Shown piece by piece: positions 24,808-34,247 of a stretch of 64,000 nt of DNA. Both the position numbers and the translations under genes were made by a program. Below the pieces are notes generated by a model, which saw only the letters and a list, made by a program, of their open reading frames with translations, was not told the DNA's origin and searched no databases. Where the stretch lies: positions 62,001-126,000 of the forward strand of contig NZ_SNVV01000007.1 in assembly GCF_004361735.1 (NCBI RefSeq), read 5' to 3'. Every line of letters starts with the position of its first letter. Within the stretch, counting starts at the first letter, position 1. The stretch is from Azoarcus indigens (GTDB taxonomy: Bacteria; Pseudomonadota; Gammaproteobacteria; Burkholderiales; Rhodocyclaceae).

Positions 24808-27348
24808 ATGAAGATACTTCTCATCGGCCACGGCATGGTTGGCCACAAGTTCCTCGAAGAACTCGCGCAGCTGCGCCAGCCCGGCACCGAAGTCACCGTA
24901 CTGTGCGAAGAGCCGCGTGCAGCGTATGACCGGGTCCATCTCTCCGAATTCTTCGCCGGCAAGAGCGCCGACGATCTCTCCCTGGTCGCCCCCGGCTTCT
25001 TCGAGGACAGCGGCTTCACGCTGCGCCTCAACACCCGCGCCGTAGCCATCGACCGCCGCGCCAGGACGGTGACCACCGCCGGCGGCGAGGTACTGCCCTA
25101 CGACAAGCTGGTGATCGCCACCGGCTCGGTGCCCTTCGTGCCGCCGGTACAGGGCAATGACCGCGCGGACTGCTTCGTCTACCGCACCATCGAAGACCTG
25201 GAGGCGATGACCGCGGCCGGCGCGCGCAGCCGCAGCGGCGTGGTGGTGGGCGGCGGCCTGCTCGGCCTGGAATGCGCCAAGGCGCTGCGCGACCTCGGGC
25301 TGGAAACCCATGTGGTGGAGTTCGCCCCGCGGCTGATGGCGGTCCAGGTGGACGACGACGGCGGCCGCATCCTGCGCGGCAAGATCGAGGAGCTGGGCGT
25401 GCGGGTGCATACCGGCCGCAACACGCTGGAGATCACCGACGGCGCCCGCGCCCGCCACCGCATGGTGTTCGCCGACGGCAGCCACCTGGAAGCGGACATG
25501 ATCGTGTTCTCCGCCGGCATCCGGCCGCAGGACATCCTGGCGCGGCAAAACGCGCTGGCGGTGGGCGCCCGCGGCGGCATCGCGGTGGACGACCAGTGCC
25601 GCAGCAGCGACCCGGACATCTACGCCATCGGCGAATGCGCCGCCTGGCGCGACCAGCTGTTCGGCCTGGTCGCGCCCGGCTACGACATGGCGCGGGTGGC
25701 GGCCCGCCACATCACCGGCCAGACGGAGGTGGCCTTCGGCGGCGCCGACATGAGCACCAAGCTCAAGCTGATGGGCGTGGACGTGGCCAGCATAGGCGAC
25801 GCCCAGGGCCGCACGCCGGACAGCCGCAGCTTCCGCTACATGGACGAGTGCAAGCGCATCTACAAGAAGATCGTGGTGAGCGCCGACGGCAAGCAGCTGC
25901 TGGGCGCGGTGCTGGTCGGCAACGCGGACGAATACGGCACCCTGCTGCAGATGGCGCTCAACCGCATCGCCCTGCCGGCCGACCCGGAATTCCTCATCCT
26001 CCCCGCCAGCGACGGCAAGGCCAAACCCGGCCTGGGCGTGGATGCGCTGCCCGACAGCGCCCAGATCTGCTCCTGCAACAACGTCAGCAAGGGCGAACTC
26101 TGCGCCGCGGTGGCCGGCGGCGCCACCACCCTGGGCGCGCTCAAGGCTTGCACCAAGGCCGGCGCCACCTGTGGCGGCTGCGTGCCGCTGGTCACCCAGG
26201 TGATGAAGGCGGAAATGGCCCGCCTGGGCATGGCGGTGAACAATCACCTGTGCGAGCACTTCCCCTACTCCCGCCAGGAGCTGTTCCACCTCATCAAGGT
26301 GGGCGGCATCAAGAGCTTCGGCGAACTCATCGCCAGGCACGGCAAGGGCCTGGGCTGCGACATCTGCAAGCCGACCGCCGCCAGCATCTTCGCCTCCTGC
26401 TGGAACGAGTTCGTGCTCAAGCAGGAGCTGGCCAGCCTGCAGGACAGCAACGACTACTTCCTCGGCAACATCCAGAAGGACGGCACCTACTCGGTGGTGC
26501 CGCGCATGCCCGGCGGCGAGGTGACGCCCGACGGCCTGATCGCCGTCGGCCAGGTGGCGAAGAAGTACGGCCTCTACACCAAGGTCACCGGCGGCGCCCG
26601 GGTGGACATGTTCGGCGCCCGGCTGGAGCAGCTGCCGGCGATCTGGGAAGAGCTGATCGCCGCCGGCTTCGAATCCGGCCATGCCTACGGCAAATCCCTG
26701 CGCACGGTGAAGAGCTGCGTCGGCTCCACCTGGTGCCGCTACGGCGTGGGCGACAGCGTCGGCCTCGCGGTGGAGCTGGAGAACCGCTACAAGGGCCTGC
26801 GCGCGCCGCACAAGATCAAGTTCGGCGTGTCCGGCTGCACCCGCGAATGCGCCGAGGCGCAGGGCAAGGACGTGGGCGTGATCGCCACCGAGAAGGGCTG
26901 GAACCTCTACGTCTGCGGTAACGGCGGCATGAAGCCGCGCCACGCCGAGCTGCTCGCCAGCGACCTGGACAAGGAAACGCTGGTGCGCCTGATCGACCGT
27001 TTCCTGATGTTCTACGTGCGCACCGCCGACCGTCTGCAGCGCACCAGCACCTGGCGCGACAACCTGGAAGGCGGCCTGGACTACCTGAAGAACGTGGTGG
27101 TGCAGGACAGCCTGGGCCTCGCCGCCGAGCTGGAGGCGCAGATGGCGCATGTGGTGGCGACCTACCAGTGCGAGTGGAAAACCGCCGTCACCAGCCCGGA
27201 GGTGCGCAAGCGCTTCCGCACCTTCGTCAATGACGGCCGGCCGGATGCGCGCATCGTCTTCGTCGAGGAGCGCGGCCAGATCCGCCCCGCCCGCGCCGAA
27301 GAGCGCCCAGCCGCCATGGCCGATTCCACCACCGAGATGGCCGTCTGA
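24808..27348 (+). CDS. nirB: assimilatory nitrite reductase [NAD(P)H], large subunit
   Basis: 846-residue flavo-siroheme enzyme reducing nitrite to ammonium in the cytoplasm. Order: FAD/NAD(P)H domain (LLIGHGMVGHKFLEE at the N-terminus, VVVGGGLLGLECAKAL near residue 147), BFD-type [2Fe-2S] domain with CSCNNVSKG near residue 421 and CGGC near 455, then nitrite/sulfite reductase repeats. The 4Fe-4S/siroheme cysteines are in SCVGSTWCRYG (about 636) and SGCTRECAEAQG (about 674). Full family length. It heads nirB-nirD-nirC-kinase, behind a sigma-54 promoter and an ANTAR leader, so nitrogen limitation plus nitrate or nitrite should induce it. Confidence 0.96.
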   Translation: MKILLIGHGMVGHKFLEELAQLRQPGTEVTVLCEEPRAAYDRVHLSEFFAGKSADDLSLVAPGFFEDSGFTLRLNTRAVAIDRRARTVTTAGGEVLPYDKLVIATGSVPFVPPVQGNDRADCFVYRTIEDLEAMTAAGARSRSGVVVGGGLLGLECAKALRDLGLETHVVEFAPRLMAVQVDDDGGRILRGKIEELGVRVHTGRNTLEITDGARARHRMVFADGSHLEADMIVFSAGIRPQDILARQNALAVGARGGIAVDDQCRSSDPDIYAIGECAAWRDQLFGLVAPGYDMARVAARHITGQTEVAFGGADMSTKLKLMGVDVASIGDAQGRTPDSRSFRYMDECKRIYKKIVVSADGKQLLGAVLVGNADEYGTLLQMALNRIALPADPEFLILPASDGKAKPGLGVDALPDSAQICSCNNVSKGELCAAVAGGATTLGALKACTKAGATCGGCVPLVTQVMKAEMARLGMAVNNHLCEHFPYSRQELFHLIKVGGIKSFGELIARHGKGLGCDICKPTAASIFASCWNEFVLKQELASLQDSNDYFLGNIQKDGTYSVVPRMPGGEVTPDGLIAVGQVAKKYGLYTKVTGGARVDMFGARLEQLPAIWEELIAAGFESGHAYGKSLRTVKSCVGSTWCRYGVGDSVGLAVELENRYKGLRAPHKIKFGVSGCTRECAEAQGKDVGVIATEKGWNLYVCGNGGMKPRHAELLASDLDKETLVRLIDRFLMFYVRTADRLQRTSTWRDNLEGGLDYLKNVVVQDSLGLAAELEAQMAHVVATYQCEWKTAVTSPEVRKRFRTFVNDGRPDARIVFVEERGQIRPARAEERPAAMADSTTEMAV

Positions 27349-27381
27349 GGCGCCCCGCGCCCCACATCGAGGAGACCCGCC

Positions 27382-27723
27382 ATGACTACAGCCCCCTCCC
27401 AGCACTGGACCGCCGTCTGCAGCCTGACCGACATCCTGCCCGGCACCGGCGTCTGCGCCCTGGTGGCAGACCGCCACATCGCCATCTTCCGCCTGGCCGG
27501 CGACGAGCTCTATGCCATCGACAACATCGACCCCCGCTCCGGCGCCAGCGTGCTGTCGCGCGGCCTGGTGGGCAACCTGGGCGATCAGCTCGTCGTCGCC
27601 TCGCCGCTGTACAAGAACCACTTCGACCTGCGCACCGGCGCCTGCCTGGAAACCCCGGAACACTCGGTGCGCAGCTACCCGGTGCGCCTCAGCGGCGACA
27701 GCGTGATGGTCGCCTCCGGCTGA
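27382..27723 (+). CDS. nirD: assimilatory nitrite reductase, small subunit
   Basis: A 113-residue Rieske-fold subunit partner of NirB. The fold is recognisable (ALVADRHIAIFRL, ELYAIDNIDPRSGA, SPLYKNHFDLRTGACLETP). The Cys/His ligands of true Rieske clusters are replaced, as is usual for NirD, so it carries no cluster. It lies 33 bp after nirB with GAGGAG before the ATG. Confidence 0.95.
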   Translation: MTTAPSQHWTAVCSLTDILPGTGVCALVADRHIAIFRLAGDELYAIDNIDPRSGASVLSRGLVGNLGDQLVVASPLYKNHFDLRTGACLETPEHSVRSYPVRLSGDSVMVASG

Positions 27724-27859
27724 GCCACACCGCCTCATCCCATCCAGACATCCCACGGTTTCCCGTCTCCCCTCGGGGCACCGGGGATAGGGGAACGGCC
27801 CGCAACATCCCACCAAGCCGCCCTCAAGACAATCCAACCATCCTTCAAGAGGCACCACC

Positions 27860-28672
27860 ATGGCATACCTGGCCCCCGCCGAATTCGTCACCAAGATGAT
27901 CGATGCCGGCGAATCCAAACTCCTGATGTCCACCCGCGACACCCTGATCCGCGCCTACATGGCCGGCGCCATCCTGGCGCTGGCGGCCGCCTTCGCGGTA
28001 TCGGTCACGGTGAATACCGGCAACCCGCTGCTCGGCGCCCTGCTCTTCCCGGTGGGCTTCTGCATGCTCTACCTGCTGGGCTTCGACCTGCTCACCGGCG
28101 TGTTCACCCTGGCCCCGCTGGCGGTGTTCGACCGCCGCCCCGGCGCCACCTGGAACGGGGTGATGCGCAACTGGAGCCTGGTGTTCCTCGGCAACTTCGC
28201 CGGCGCGATGACGGTGGCGGTGTTCATGGCCATCATCTTCACCAACGGCTTCACCGAGGCGCCCAACGCCATCGGCCAGAAGATCGGCCACATCGGCGAA
28301 GGCCGCACCCTGGGCTACGCCGCCCACGGCGCCGCCGGCATGCTGACGCTGTTCGTGCGCGCGGTGATGTGCAACTGGATGGTCTCCACCGGCGTGGTCG
28401 CCGCTATGATGTCCACCAGCGTGTCCGGCAAGGTCATCGCCATGTGGATGCCCATCCTGGTGTTCTTCTACATGGGCTTCGAGCACAGCATCGTGAACAT
28501 GTACCTCTTCCCCTCCGGTCTGATGCTGGGCGGCCAGTTCACCTTCATGGACTACCTGATCTGGAACGAAATCCCCACCGTGCTCGGCAACCTGGTCGGC
28601 GGCCTCACCTTCGTCGGCGCCACGCTGTACTCCACCCACTACAAGACCGCGCCCAAGCGCAAGGCGGCCTGA
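27860..28672 (+). CDS. nirC: formate/nitrite transporter family protein (NirC)
   Basis: A 270-residue FocA/NirC-type channel with six membrane helices. The signatures LLGFDLLTGVFTLAPLA (near residue 78) and VRAVMCNWMVSTGVV (near residue 172) are the two FNT motifs; the central His expected in the pore lies at GFEHSIVNMYLFP. It takes up nitrite for the cytoplasmic NirBD enzyme. The 136-bp gap after nirD contains a C/G-rich hairpin-like stretch but no clear promoter. Confidence 0.93.
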   Translation: MAYLAPAEFVTKMIDAGESKLLMSTRDTLIRAYMAGAILALAAAFAVSVTVNTGNPLLGALLFPVGFCMLYLLGFDLLTGVFTLAPLAVFDRRPGATWNGVMRNWSLVFLGNFAGAMTVAVFMAIIFTNGFTEAPNAIGQKIGHIGEGRTLGYAAHGAAGMLTLFVRAVMCNWMVSTGVVAAMMSTSVSGKVIAMWMPILVFFYMGFEHSIVNMYLFPSGLMLGGQFTFMDYLIWNEIPTVLGNLVGGLTFVGATLYSTHYKTAPKRKAA

Positions 28673-28693
28673 TCTCCGCCTGACCACCGCCAC

Positions 28694-30430
28694 ATGGCCA
28701 GCGCCCCGCGCGTCACCGTCGGCCAGCACTCGCTGGCCGGCGCGCACGAAACCAACCAGGACTTCCACGGCGCGGTGCTGCCCGCCGGCAGCCTGCTGGC
28801 GACCAAGGGCATCGCCCTGGCGCTGGCCGACGGCATCAGCACCAGCAGCGTCGGCCACCTCGCCAGCCAGACCGCCGTCGGCGCCTTCCTGGAGGACTAC
28901 TACGCCACCTCGGAAGCCTGGACGGTGCGCCGCGCCGCCCAGCGCGTGCTCGGCGCCACCAACGCCTGGCTGCACGGCCAGACCCAGCGCAGCGAAGGCC
29001 GCTTCGACAAGGACAGGGGCTACGTCTGCACCTTCAGCGCCCTCATCCTCAAGGGCCGCGACCTGCACCTGCTGCATGTGGGCGACTCGCGCATCTACCG
29101 GCTGCATCCGCAGGCGCTGGAACAGCTCACCGCGGACCATCGCGTCCATCACTCCGCCAGCGAGAGCTACCTCGCCCGCGCGCTGGGCACCGGCCCGCGG
29201 CTGGAGATCGACTACCGCAGCTGGGAAGCCGAGGCCGGCGAGCTCTACCTGCTGGCCACCGACGGCGCCTATGAACACCTGGACGCTGCCGCGATCCACG
29301 CCGCCCTGGCCCGCCACCCGGACGACCTCGACGCCGCCGCCGCCGCGCTGGTCGCCCAAGCCCGGGCCGCCGGCAGCCGCGACGACGCCACCCTGCAACT
29401 GCTGCGCATCGACGCCCTGCCGGCGGACGACGCCCCCCAGGCCGCGCTGCGCCGCGAAAGCCTGGCGCTGCCGCCGGCGCTGAAACCGCGGCAGGTCTTC
29501 GAAGGCTTCACCATCGTCCGCGAGCTGCAGGTCAGCGCGCGCAGCCATGTCCTGCTGGCGGTGGATGCCGCCAGCGGCCGCCAGCTGGTGCTGAAGACGC
29601 CCTCGGTGGACCTGCGCGACGATACGCGCTACCTGGACGGCTTCGTGCTGGAGGAATGGGTGGCGCGGCGGGTGGACAGCCCGCACGTGATCAAGGCCTG
29701 GCCGGGGGAACGCCGCCGGCAGCATCTCTACGTCGCCATGGAGTACATCGAGGGCCAGACGCTGGCGCAGTGGATGACCGACCATCCGCAGCCGCCGCTG
29801 GACATCGTGCGGGGCATCGTCGAGCAGATCGGCCACGGCCTGCAGGCCCTGCATGGCCGCGACATGCTGCACCGCGACCTGCGCCCGGAAAACCTCATGA
29901 TCGACCGCAGTGGCACCGTCAAGCTCATCGACCTCGCCAGCGTGCATGTCGCCGGCCTGGCCGAAAGCCTGGGCGAGCCGGACGCGGCGCCGCCGCCCGG
30001 CACCCTGCAATACCTGGCGCCGGAATGCCTGCTGGGCGAGCCGGCCACCCCCGCCAGCGACCTGTTCGCTCTCGCCGCCCTGAGCTACCAGATGTTCACC
30101 GGCCAGTTGCCCTATGGCCTGGCCGCCAGCCGGGTACGCACACCGCAGGAACTGCGCCGCCTGCGCTATATCCCGCTGCGCCACCTGCGGCCCGAGTTGC
30201 CGGCCTGGCTGGACGCGGTGCTCGCCCGGGCACTCGACCCGCGGCCGGCGAAGCGGCAGGAAGCCATCTCCGAATTCATCTACGACCTGAAAAATCCCGC
30301 CCCCCATTTCCAGCGCACGCAGCGCCTGCCCCTGGCCGAGCGCGATCCGGTGCTGTTCTGGAAATGCGTGTCGCTGATGTCGGGAATGGCGGTGCTGGGC
30401 TTGCTGGCCTTCATTGCGTCCTCCCGTTGA
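28694..30430 (+). CDS. membrane-anchored Ser/Thr protein kinase with N-terminal PP2C phosphatase domain
   Basis: 578 residues with two opposing domains. Residues 1-240 form a PP2C phosphatase: ETNQDFHG, LADGIS, HVGDSRIYRL, LATDGAYEHL and DDATLQL hold the metal-binding aspartates. Residues 265-540 form a Hanks-type kinase: the ATP lysine is in QLVLKTPS (about 299), the catalytic loop is HRDLRPENLMID (about 394), DLAS replaces DFG, and LQYLAPE is the activation-segment end. One helix near 553-575 anchors it. It follows nirC by 21 bp, so it belongs to the nitrite operon; such fusions recur next to nirBD and NarK/NirC genes. The substrate is unknown; NirC or NirB are obvious candidates. Confidence 0.9.
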   Translation: MASAPRVTVGQHSLAGAHETNQDFHGAVLPAGSLLATKGIALALADGISTSSVGHLASQTAVGAFLEDYYATSEAWTVRRAAQRVLGATNAWLHGQTQRSEGRFDKDRGYVCTFSALILKGRDLHLLHVGDSRIYRLHPQALEQLTADHRVHHSASESYLARALGTGPRLEIDYRSWEAEAGELYLLATDGAYEHLDAAAIHAALARHPDDLDAAAAALVAQARAAGSRDDATLQLLRIDALPADDAPQAALRRESLALPPALKPRQVFEGFTIVRELQVSARSHVLLAVDAASGRQLVLKTPSVDLRDDTRYLDGFVLEEWVARRVDSPHVIKAWPGERRRQHLYVAMEYIEGQTLAQWMTDHPQPPLDIVRGIVEQIGHGLQALHGRDMLHRDLRPENLMIDRSGTVKLIDLASVHVAGLAESLGEPDAAPPPGTLQYLAPECLLGEPATPASDLFALAALSYQMFTGQLPYGLAASRVRTPQELRRLRYIPLRHLRPELPAWLDAVLARALDPRPAKRQEAISEFIYDLKNPAPHFQRTQRLPLAERDPVLFWKCVSLMSGMAVLGLLAFIASSR

Positions 30431-30656
30431 GAGCGCAATCGGAAAGAGGCCATCGGGAAGATGCAAAGCCGCGCGACACCGGATTGAATTGCGCGGTATC
30501 CGGGCGCCGATATGCGCGCCGCCCCGACCGGCACAGGCTGAATATCAGCGCCGGTCGAAGCCGGTATTCGCCCGAAGACACCCTGCGACGAGGCAGGCGC
30601 GGAATCAGCCGCGCAGCGGATTAAACTTTCGCCCCCGCACAGCACCGCGAATCCCA

Positions 30657-30965
30657 ATGAAGATCGATCACCTTCCCATAGGCGCCCGTTTCCAGTGGAA
30701 GGGCATCACCTACACCAAGACCGGCCCGATGACGGCCACCGGGGACAGCGGCGGCACCGCCTTCATCCCCAAGCATGTGGTGCTGCAGCCGGTACCGGGC
30801 GAAGCACCGCCGGCACCGCCGGAGCCCACCGCGGCCCCGCTGGACGCCGCGAGGGTGCTGGCGGCCTTCGAGGCCTATCACCGCAAGGCGCTCACGCTCA
30901 CCGACGAGGGGGCCCATGCCGAGTTGGAGGCAGCGCGCCAGCGCTTCCTCGCCGGCCTGCGCTGA
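30657..30965 (+). CDS. hypothetical protein, 102 residues
   Basis: Opens with MKIDHLPIGARFQWKGITYTKTGPMTATGDSGGTAFIP split here at residue 20, which looks like a small beta-barrel domain. A Pro/Ala-rich linker (PPAPPEPTAAPLD) and a C-terminal helix rich in Ala, Glu and Arg follow. No signal, membrane segment or Cys. I do not recognise the family. The 226-bp region upstream shows no clear site, and it ends 16 bp from the converging EamA gene. Confidence 0.65.
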   Translation: MKIDHLPIGARFQWKGITYTKTGPMTATGDSGGTAFIPKHVVLQPVPGEAPPAPPEPTAAPLDAARVLAAFEAYHRKALTLTDEGAHAELEAARQRFLAGLR

Positions 30966-30981
30966 AGCGCCCTCCACGCCG

Positions 30982-31872
30982 CTAGCGCCCCGCCGCAGCC
31001 GGCGCCGGATTGCGCTGCAGCGCGCCCAGCAGCGCCCCGGCGGAAACGATCAGGATGCCGACCGCAGCGGTCGGGCTGATGGCCTCGTCTATCAGCAGGC
31101 TGGCCCCCACGGCCGATACCGCCGGCACCAGTGCCAGCGCCATCGCCGCCTGGCTGGCGCCTATCTTCTGCGTGGCGTAGCTGAACATGCCGGCCGCCAG
31201 CATCGCGGCGACGACACCCTGGTAGACGCCCTGCAGCAGCAGGTCCTGCCAGCTCGCCTGGCCGATGGCCTTGGGCAGGAAAGCGAGATAGGCCGGCAGA
31301 TAGATCACCGCCGAGATGCTGGCGATGCCAAGCACCGCGCGCTGCGGCGCAATCTGCCAGCGCCGCGTCAGCAGGCCGAAGGCCGCCCAGCAGCCGGCGG
31401 CGGCGAAGAACAGCAGGTCGCCCGCCCAGCTGCCCGGGTGCTGCGGCGCCAGCAGGCTTTCCGCGCCGATCAGCAGCAGGCCCGCCGAGGACAACAGCAA
31501 GGCGCTCAATACCCGGCGCGAAAGAGGGAAGCCGGCGCCAGCCGCCAGCAGGATCACCGTCCACAACGGAATGCCGCCATTGACGAAGACGCCGGCATGG
31601 GCGCTGGGTGCGAACTGGAAGCCGGAATACACCAGCAGCGCATAGCCCAGGCCGCCGCAGGCCGCCAGCGCGGCGTGGCGCGGCCACTCGCGGCGGGGCA
31701 CCAGGCGCAGGAAGAAAGGCAGCGCGATCGCCGCGGAAACGCCGAAACGCAAGGCGCCAAGATCAAACGCGGTAAAGGTGCCGGTGCTGCCGAAGCGGGA
31801 AACGATATTGAAGCCCGACCAGCACACCACCACCAGCGCCACGGCCAGCCTGCCCTTGAGCACCTCGCTCAT
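30982..31872 (-). CDS. EamA/DMT-family transporter
   Basis: A 296-residue protein with ten hydrophobic helices in two EamA repeats (drug/metabolite transporter superfamily). Conserved points are GFNIVSRFG at the start, VNGGIPLWTVILL in the first repeat and the second-repeat ASLLIDEAISPTAAVGILIV. Members export amino acids or other metabolites; the substrate is not predictable here. A second EamA gene of different sequence lies at 33402 on the other strand, beyond the H-NS gene. Confidence 0.87.
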   Translation of the reverse strand: MSEVLKGRLAVALVVVCWSGFNIVSRFGSTGTFTAFDLGALRFGVSAAIALPFFLRLVPRREWPRHAALAACGGLGYALLVYSGFQFAPSAHAGVFVNGGIPLWTVILLAAGAGFPLSRRVLSALLLSSAGLLLIGAESLLAPQHPGSWAGDLLFFAAAGCWAAFGLLTRRWQIAPQRAVLGIASISAVIYLPAYLAFLPKAIGQASWQDLLLQGVYQGVVAAMLAAGMFSYATQKIGASQAAMALALVPAVSAVGASLLIDEAISPTAAVGILIVSAGALLGALQRNPAPAAAGR

Positions 31873-32088
31873 CGCGGTGCCCGCCCGCCGGGCGCTTGCG
31901 GAGGAATACAGGGAATGGGGCAGGAGTTCATCGGCGGCTCACGGCGAAAGTCGGCAAGGCCACCGCTGCGCAGCGCACCTTTGCCCGGTGCAAAAGGCAA
32001 TGGAATGAGCCTGGAAGTAAATCACCCGCCAGCGGAAACGGACAGCATCAGTGGTGCGAATTTTCCGCCATAACAGTCCGCGGGGCGG

Positions 32089-32121
32089 AAAAACAAACAG
32101 CCCCATGTCTCCATGAGGCTG
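32089..32121 (-). terminator. rho-independent terminator of the H-NS gene
   Basis: On the minus strand: CAGCCTCATG, loop GAGA, CATGGGGCTG, a 10-bp stem with one G-T pair, followed by TTTGTTTTT. It lies 48 bp beyond the H-NS stop codon. Confidence 0.88.
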
Positions 32122-32130
32122 CAGTGACCC

Positions 32131-32156
32131 GCCAATTCCCCGCCGGAGGAATTGGC
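32131..32156 (-). repeat. inverted repeat after the H-NS stop codon
   Basis: GCCAATTCC and GGAATTGGC form a 9-bp stem with an 8-base loop, without a U tract. It stands between the H-NS stop and the terminator and may protect the mRNA 3' end. Confidence 0.6.
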
Positions 32157-32168
32157 AAAAGCGGAAAC

Positions 32169-32573
32169 TCAGCTGCGCTTTTTCTTCAGGTCGTCCAACT
32201 CGCCACCATTGCCCAGCCAATTGATGACCCAATTCGGCTTGCGGCCGCGGCCAGACCAGCCTTCTTTCGGATTCAGCGGGTTGAAATAAACCGGCGGCAG
32301 CGCTTCCTTCTTTTCGGCCGGCTGCTTCTCGGCCTTGGCCTTCGCCAGCTTGGCGGCCTTGGGCGCCTTCACCGCCTTCGCTTCCTTGGAGTCCTTGCGC
32401 GCGGGAGCGCCTTCCAGCAGGTCGCTCAATTCCAGCCCTTCCGCCTGGGCCATCTTCTCGAGCTTGCGTATCAGCGCCTTCTTCGCGCCCGTCGCCCGCT
32501 TCTCGATTTCCTTTTCAATCTGGACACAGAGCTTCTTCAGGTCGCTGAGCGAATACGACTTCAAATCCTGCAT
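32169..32573 (-). CDS. hns: H-NS-family nucleoid protein with a lysine/alanine-rich linker
   Basis: 134 residues. The N-terminal half is an oligomerising coiled coil (LSDLKKLCVQIEKEIEKRA ... ALIRKLEKMAQAEG). A 40-residue linker rich in K and A follows (AVKAPKAAKLAKAKAEKQ), resembling histone H1 tails. The C-terminal DNA-binding domain holds NPKEGWSGRGRKPNWV, the H-NS AT-hook-like loop. The protein binds AT-rich DNA and silences genes. The upstream 828 bp contain an unusual run of AATT motifs (see next entry), consistent with autoregulation. The gene has its own terminator, so it is monocistronic. Confidence 0.92.
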   Translation of the reverse strand: MQDLKSYSLSDLKKLCVQIEKEIEKRATGAKKALIRKLEKMAQAEGLELSDLLEGAPARKDSKEAKAVKAPKAAKLAKAKAEKQPAEKKEALPPVYFNPLNPKEGWSGRGRKPNWVINWLGNGGELDDLKKKRS

Positions 32574-33401
32574 GGTTTTTCCGCTGATTTAAAAAGCGGC
32601 GAGATTACCATGCCCGGAATAAATTGCGCTCGAATCCGCCCTACCGGCGATATACGGAATTTCCCGCATAAGCCCGCGGGTAATTCCGTGACCGGAGACG
32701 CCGGCGAAACGCCCCTTACGCAAGGCCGGTGGCATATGGGCTTGAGCCGGGCCTCAGGCCGGCTGCCGAATTGAAAGCAAGTGGCGCACGGAATATCCGG
32801 CGCTGCCGCCAAATCACCGGAACGGCGCGGAGCAGGCTGGCACCATAAAAATGGCGCGCGGAATTCGGCGGTCAGACGGGGAGCCTTCTCACCCGGATCT
32901 GCACCACCGCGCAGCCCGGCTGAACAGCGCCTGAGGGATCGGGCTGTAATTCGTGGCCGGCACCGCTGCCGTGTTTTTTGCGCCATCGAGCAGGCGAATT
33001 CCGTGGCTCAGCGAATTGAGTCCGGGGCGCGCAGGAATTACTCCTTCCCGGGGCATGCATATCGCCGGTGGCCCGGAAAACGGATATGAAGGGAATTCGC
33101 ACTGGGACGGCCATGCTCGCACGGCAATATCCGGCATCCGGCCTGCGCCCTTCATCCGTGCCCTTCCTGCCCGTTTCTTGGGCAGGCTGGCTGTACGCTT
33201 GCCGGCCAGGCACTTGCAGCATTTGTCCCGGCGTTTTCCACAGCGCTGCCCACACCGGCTGGGGACAAAAAGCGCCGCGCCGGCGCACAGGGTGCGTGCA
33301 GCCATCCGCCCGGCCTAGAATCCACCATCGCCCGCATTCGCGGGCAGATCCGAAAACGATAAGCCGGCGGCACGAGCCGACCGGCAACGGAGACATGCGC
33401 C
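32574..33401. other. 828-bp intergenic region between H-NS and EamA genes, AATT-rich
   Basis: No gene is supported on either strand. At least ten AATT tetranucleotides occur in 480 bp (32622, 32658, 32682, 32769, 32862, 32948, 32997, 33014, 33036, 33094), mostly as GGAATT or AATTCC, far more than nearby GC-rich spacers. A hairpin CCTGCCC/GGGCAGG is at 33166-33186. The divergent position upstream of hns suggests a regulatory region bound by H-NS itself. Confidence 0.5.
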
Positions 33402-34247
33402 ATGCGCAAAAGCACGCTGCTTCAACTAGTGGCGGTCGCCATGATCGCTTTCGCCGGCAATTCCCTGCTGTGCCGCATCGCCCTGCGCGAGGGTCATATC
33501 GACGCCGCCAGTTTCAGCACGCTGAGGCTGGCCTCGGGCGCATTGATGCTGTGGCTGCTGGTGCGCCGGCGGGAAGGCAGCGGCGCCGGCCACGGCAGCT
33601 GGATTTCCGCCTTCGCGCTGTTCGCCTATGCGGCCGGTTTCTCCTTTGCCTACCTCACCCTGCCGGCGGCGGCGGGCGCCTTGCTGCTGTTCGGCGCGGT
33701 GCAGGCGACCATGATCGGCTACGGCCTGTGGCGGGGCGAGCGGCTGAACCTGCTGCAGGGCGGCGGCCTGCTGCTGGCCGCCGGCGGGCTGGTCGGGCTG
33801 CTGCTGCCGGGGCTGTCGGCGCCGCCGCTGCGGGGCGCGCTGCTGATGATCGCCGCCGGCATCGCCTGGGGCGTGTATTCCCTGCGCGGCCGCGGCGTCG
33901 CCAGGGCCACCGCCAGCACCGCCGGCAACTTCCTCCGCGCCCTGCCCTTCGCCGCCGTGCTCAGCCTGCTGACGCTGCAGCAGGCCGCGCTGACACCAGC
34001 CGGCATCGGCTATGCCATCGCCTCCGGCGCGCTGGCCTCCGGCCTGGGGTATGCGATCTGGTATTCGGTGCTGCCGGCCTTGCGCGCGACCAACGCGGCG
34101 ACGATACAGCTCAGCGTGCCGGTGATCACCGCGGCGGGCGGGGTGATCTTCCTGGGCGAGCCGATCACGTTGCGGCTGGTGCTGACGTCCATCGCCATCC
34201 TGGCGGGAATCGCGCTGGTGATCACCGGGAAGCGGGCGGCGGGCTGA
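33402..34247 (+). CDS. EamA/DMT-family transporter
   Basis: A 281-residue protein with ten membrane helices in two EamA repeats: MIAFAGNSLLCRIALREG at the start, LPAAAGALLLFGAVQATMIGYGLWRGE in the first repeat (split at residue 96), and TIQLSVPVITAAGGVIFLGEPI in the second. The class is inner-membrane metabolite exporters; no substrate can be assigned. It follows the AATT-rich region and is likely transcribed alone. Confidence 0.87.
   Translation: MRKSTLLQLVAVAMIAFAGNSLLCRIALREGHIDAASFSTLRLASGALMLWLLVRRREGSGAGHGSWISAFALFAYAAGFSFAYLTLPAAAGALLLFGAVQATMIGYGLWRGERLNLLQGGGLLLAAGGLVGLLLPGLSAPPLRGALLMIAAGIAWGVYSLRGRGVARATASTAGNFLRALPFAAVLSLLTLQQAALTPAGIGYAIASGALASGLGYAIWYSVLPALRATNAATIQLSVPVITAAGGVIFLGEPITLRLVLTSIAILAGIALVITGKRAAG

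Noticed and set aside
24745-27942. A 1065-codon open frame on the minus strand opposite nirB and nirD
   Set aside because: It is an antisense shadow of GC-rich codons; the plus strand encodes complete NirB and NirD with all cofactor ligands, and the minus product is His/Ala/Val/Gln-rich without any domain.
32561-33318. Several 100-140-codon frames on both strands between hns and the EamA gene
   Set aside because: No domain, no ribosome site and Cys/Arg/Pro-rich composition; treated as non-coding.
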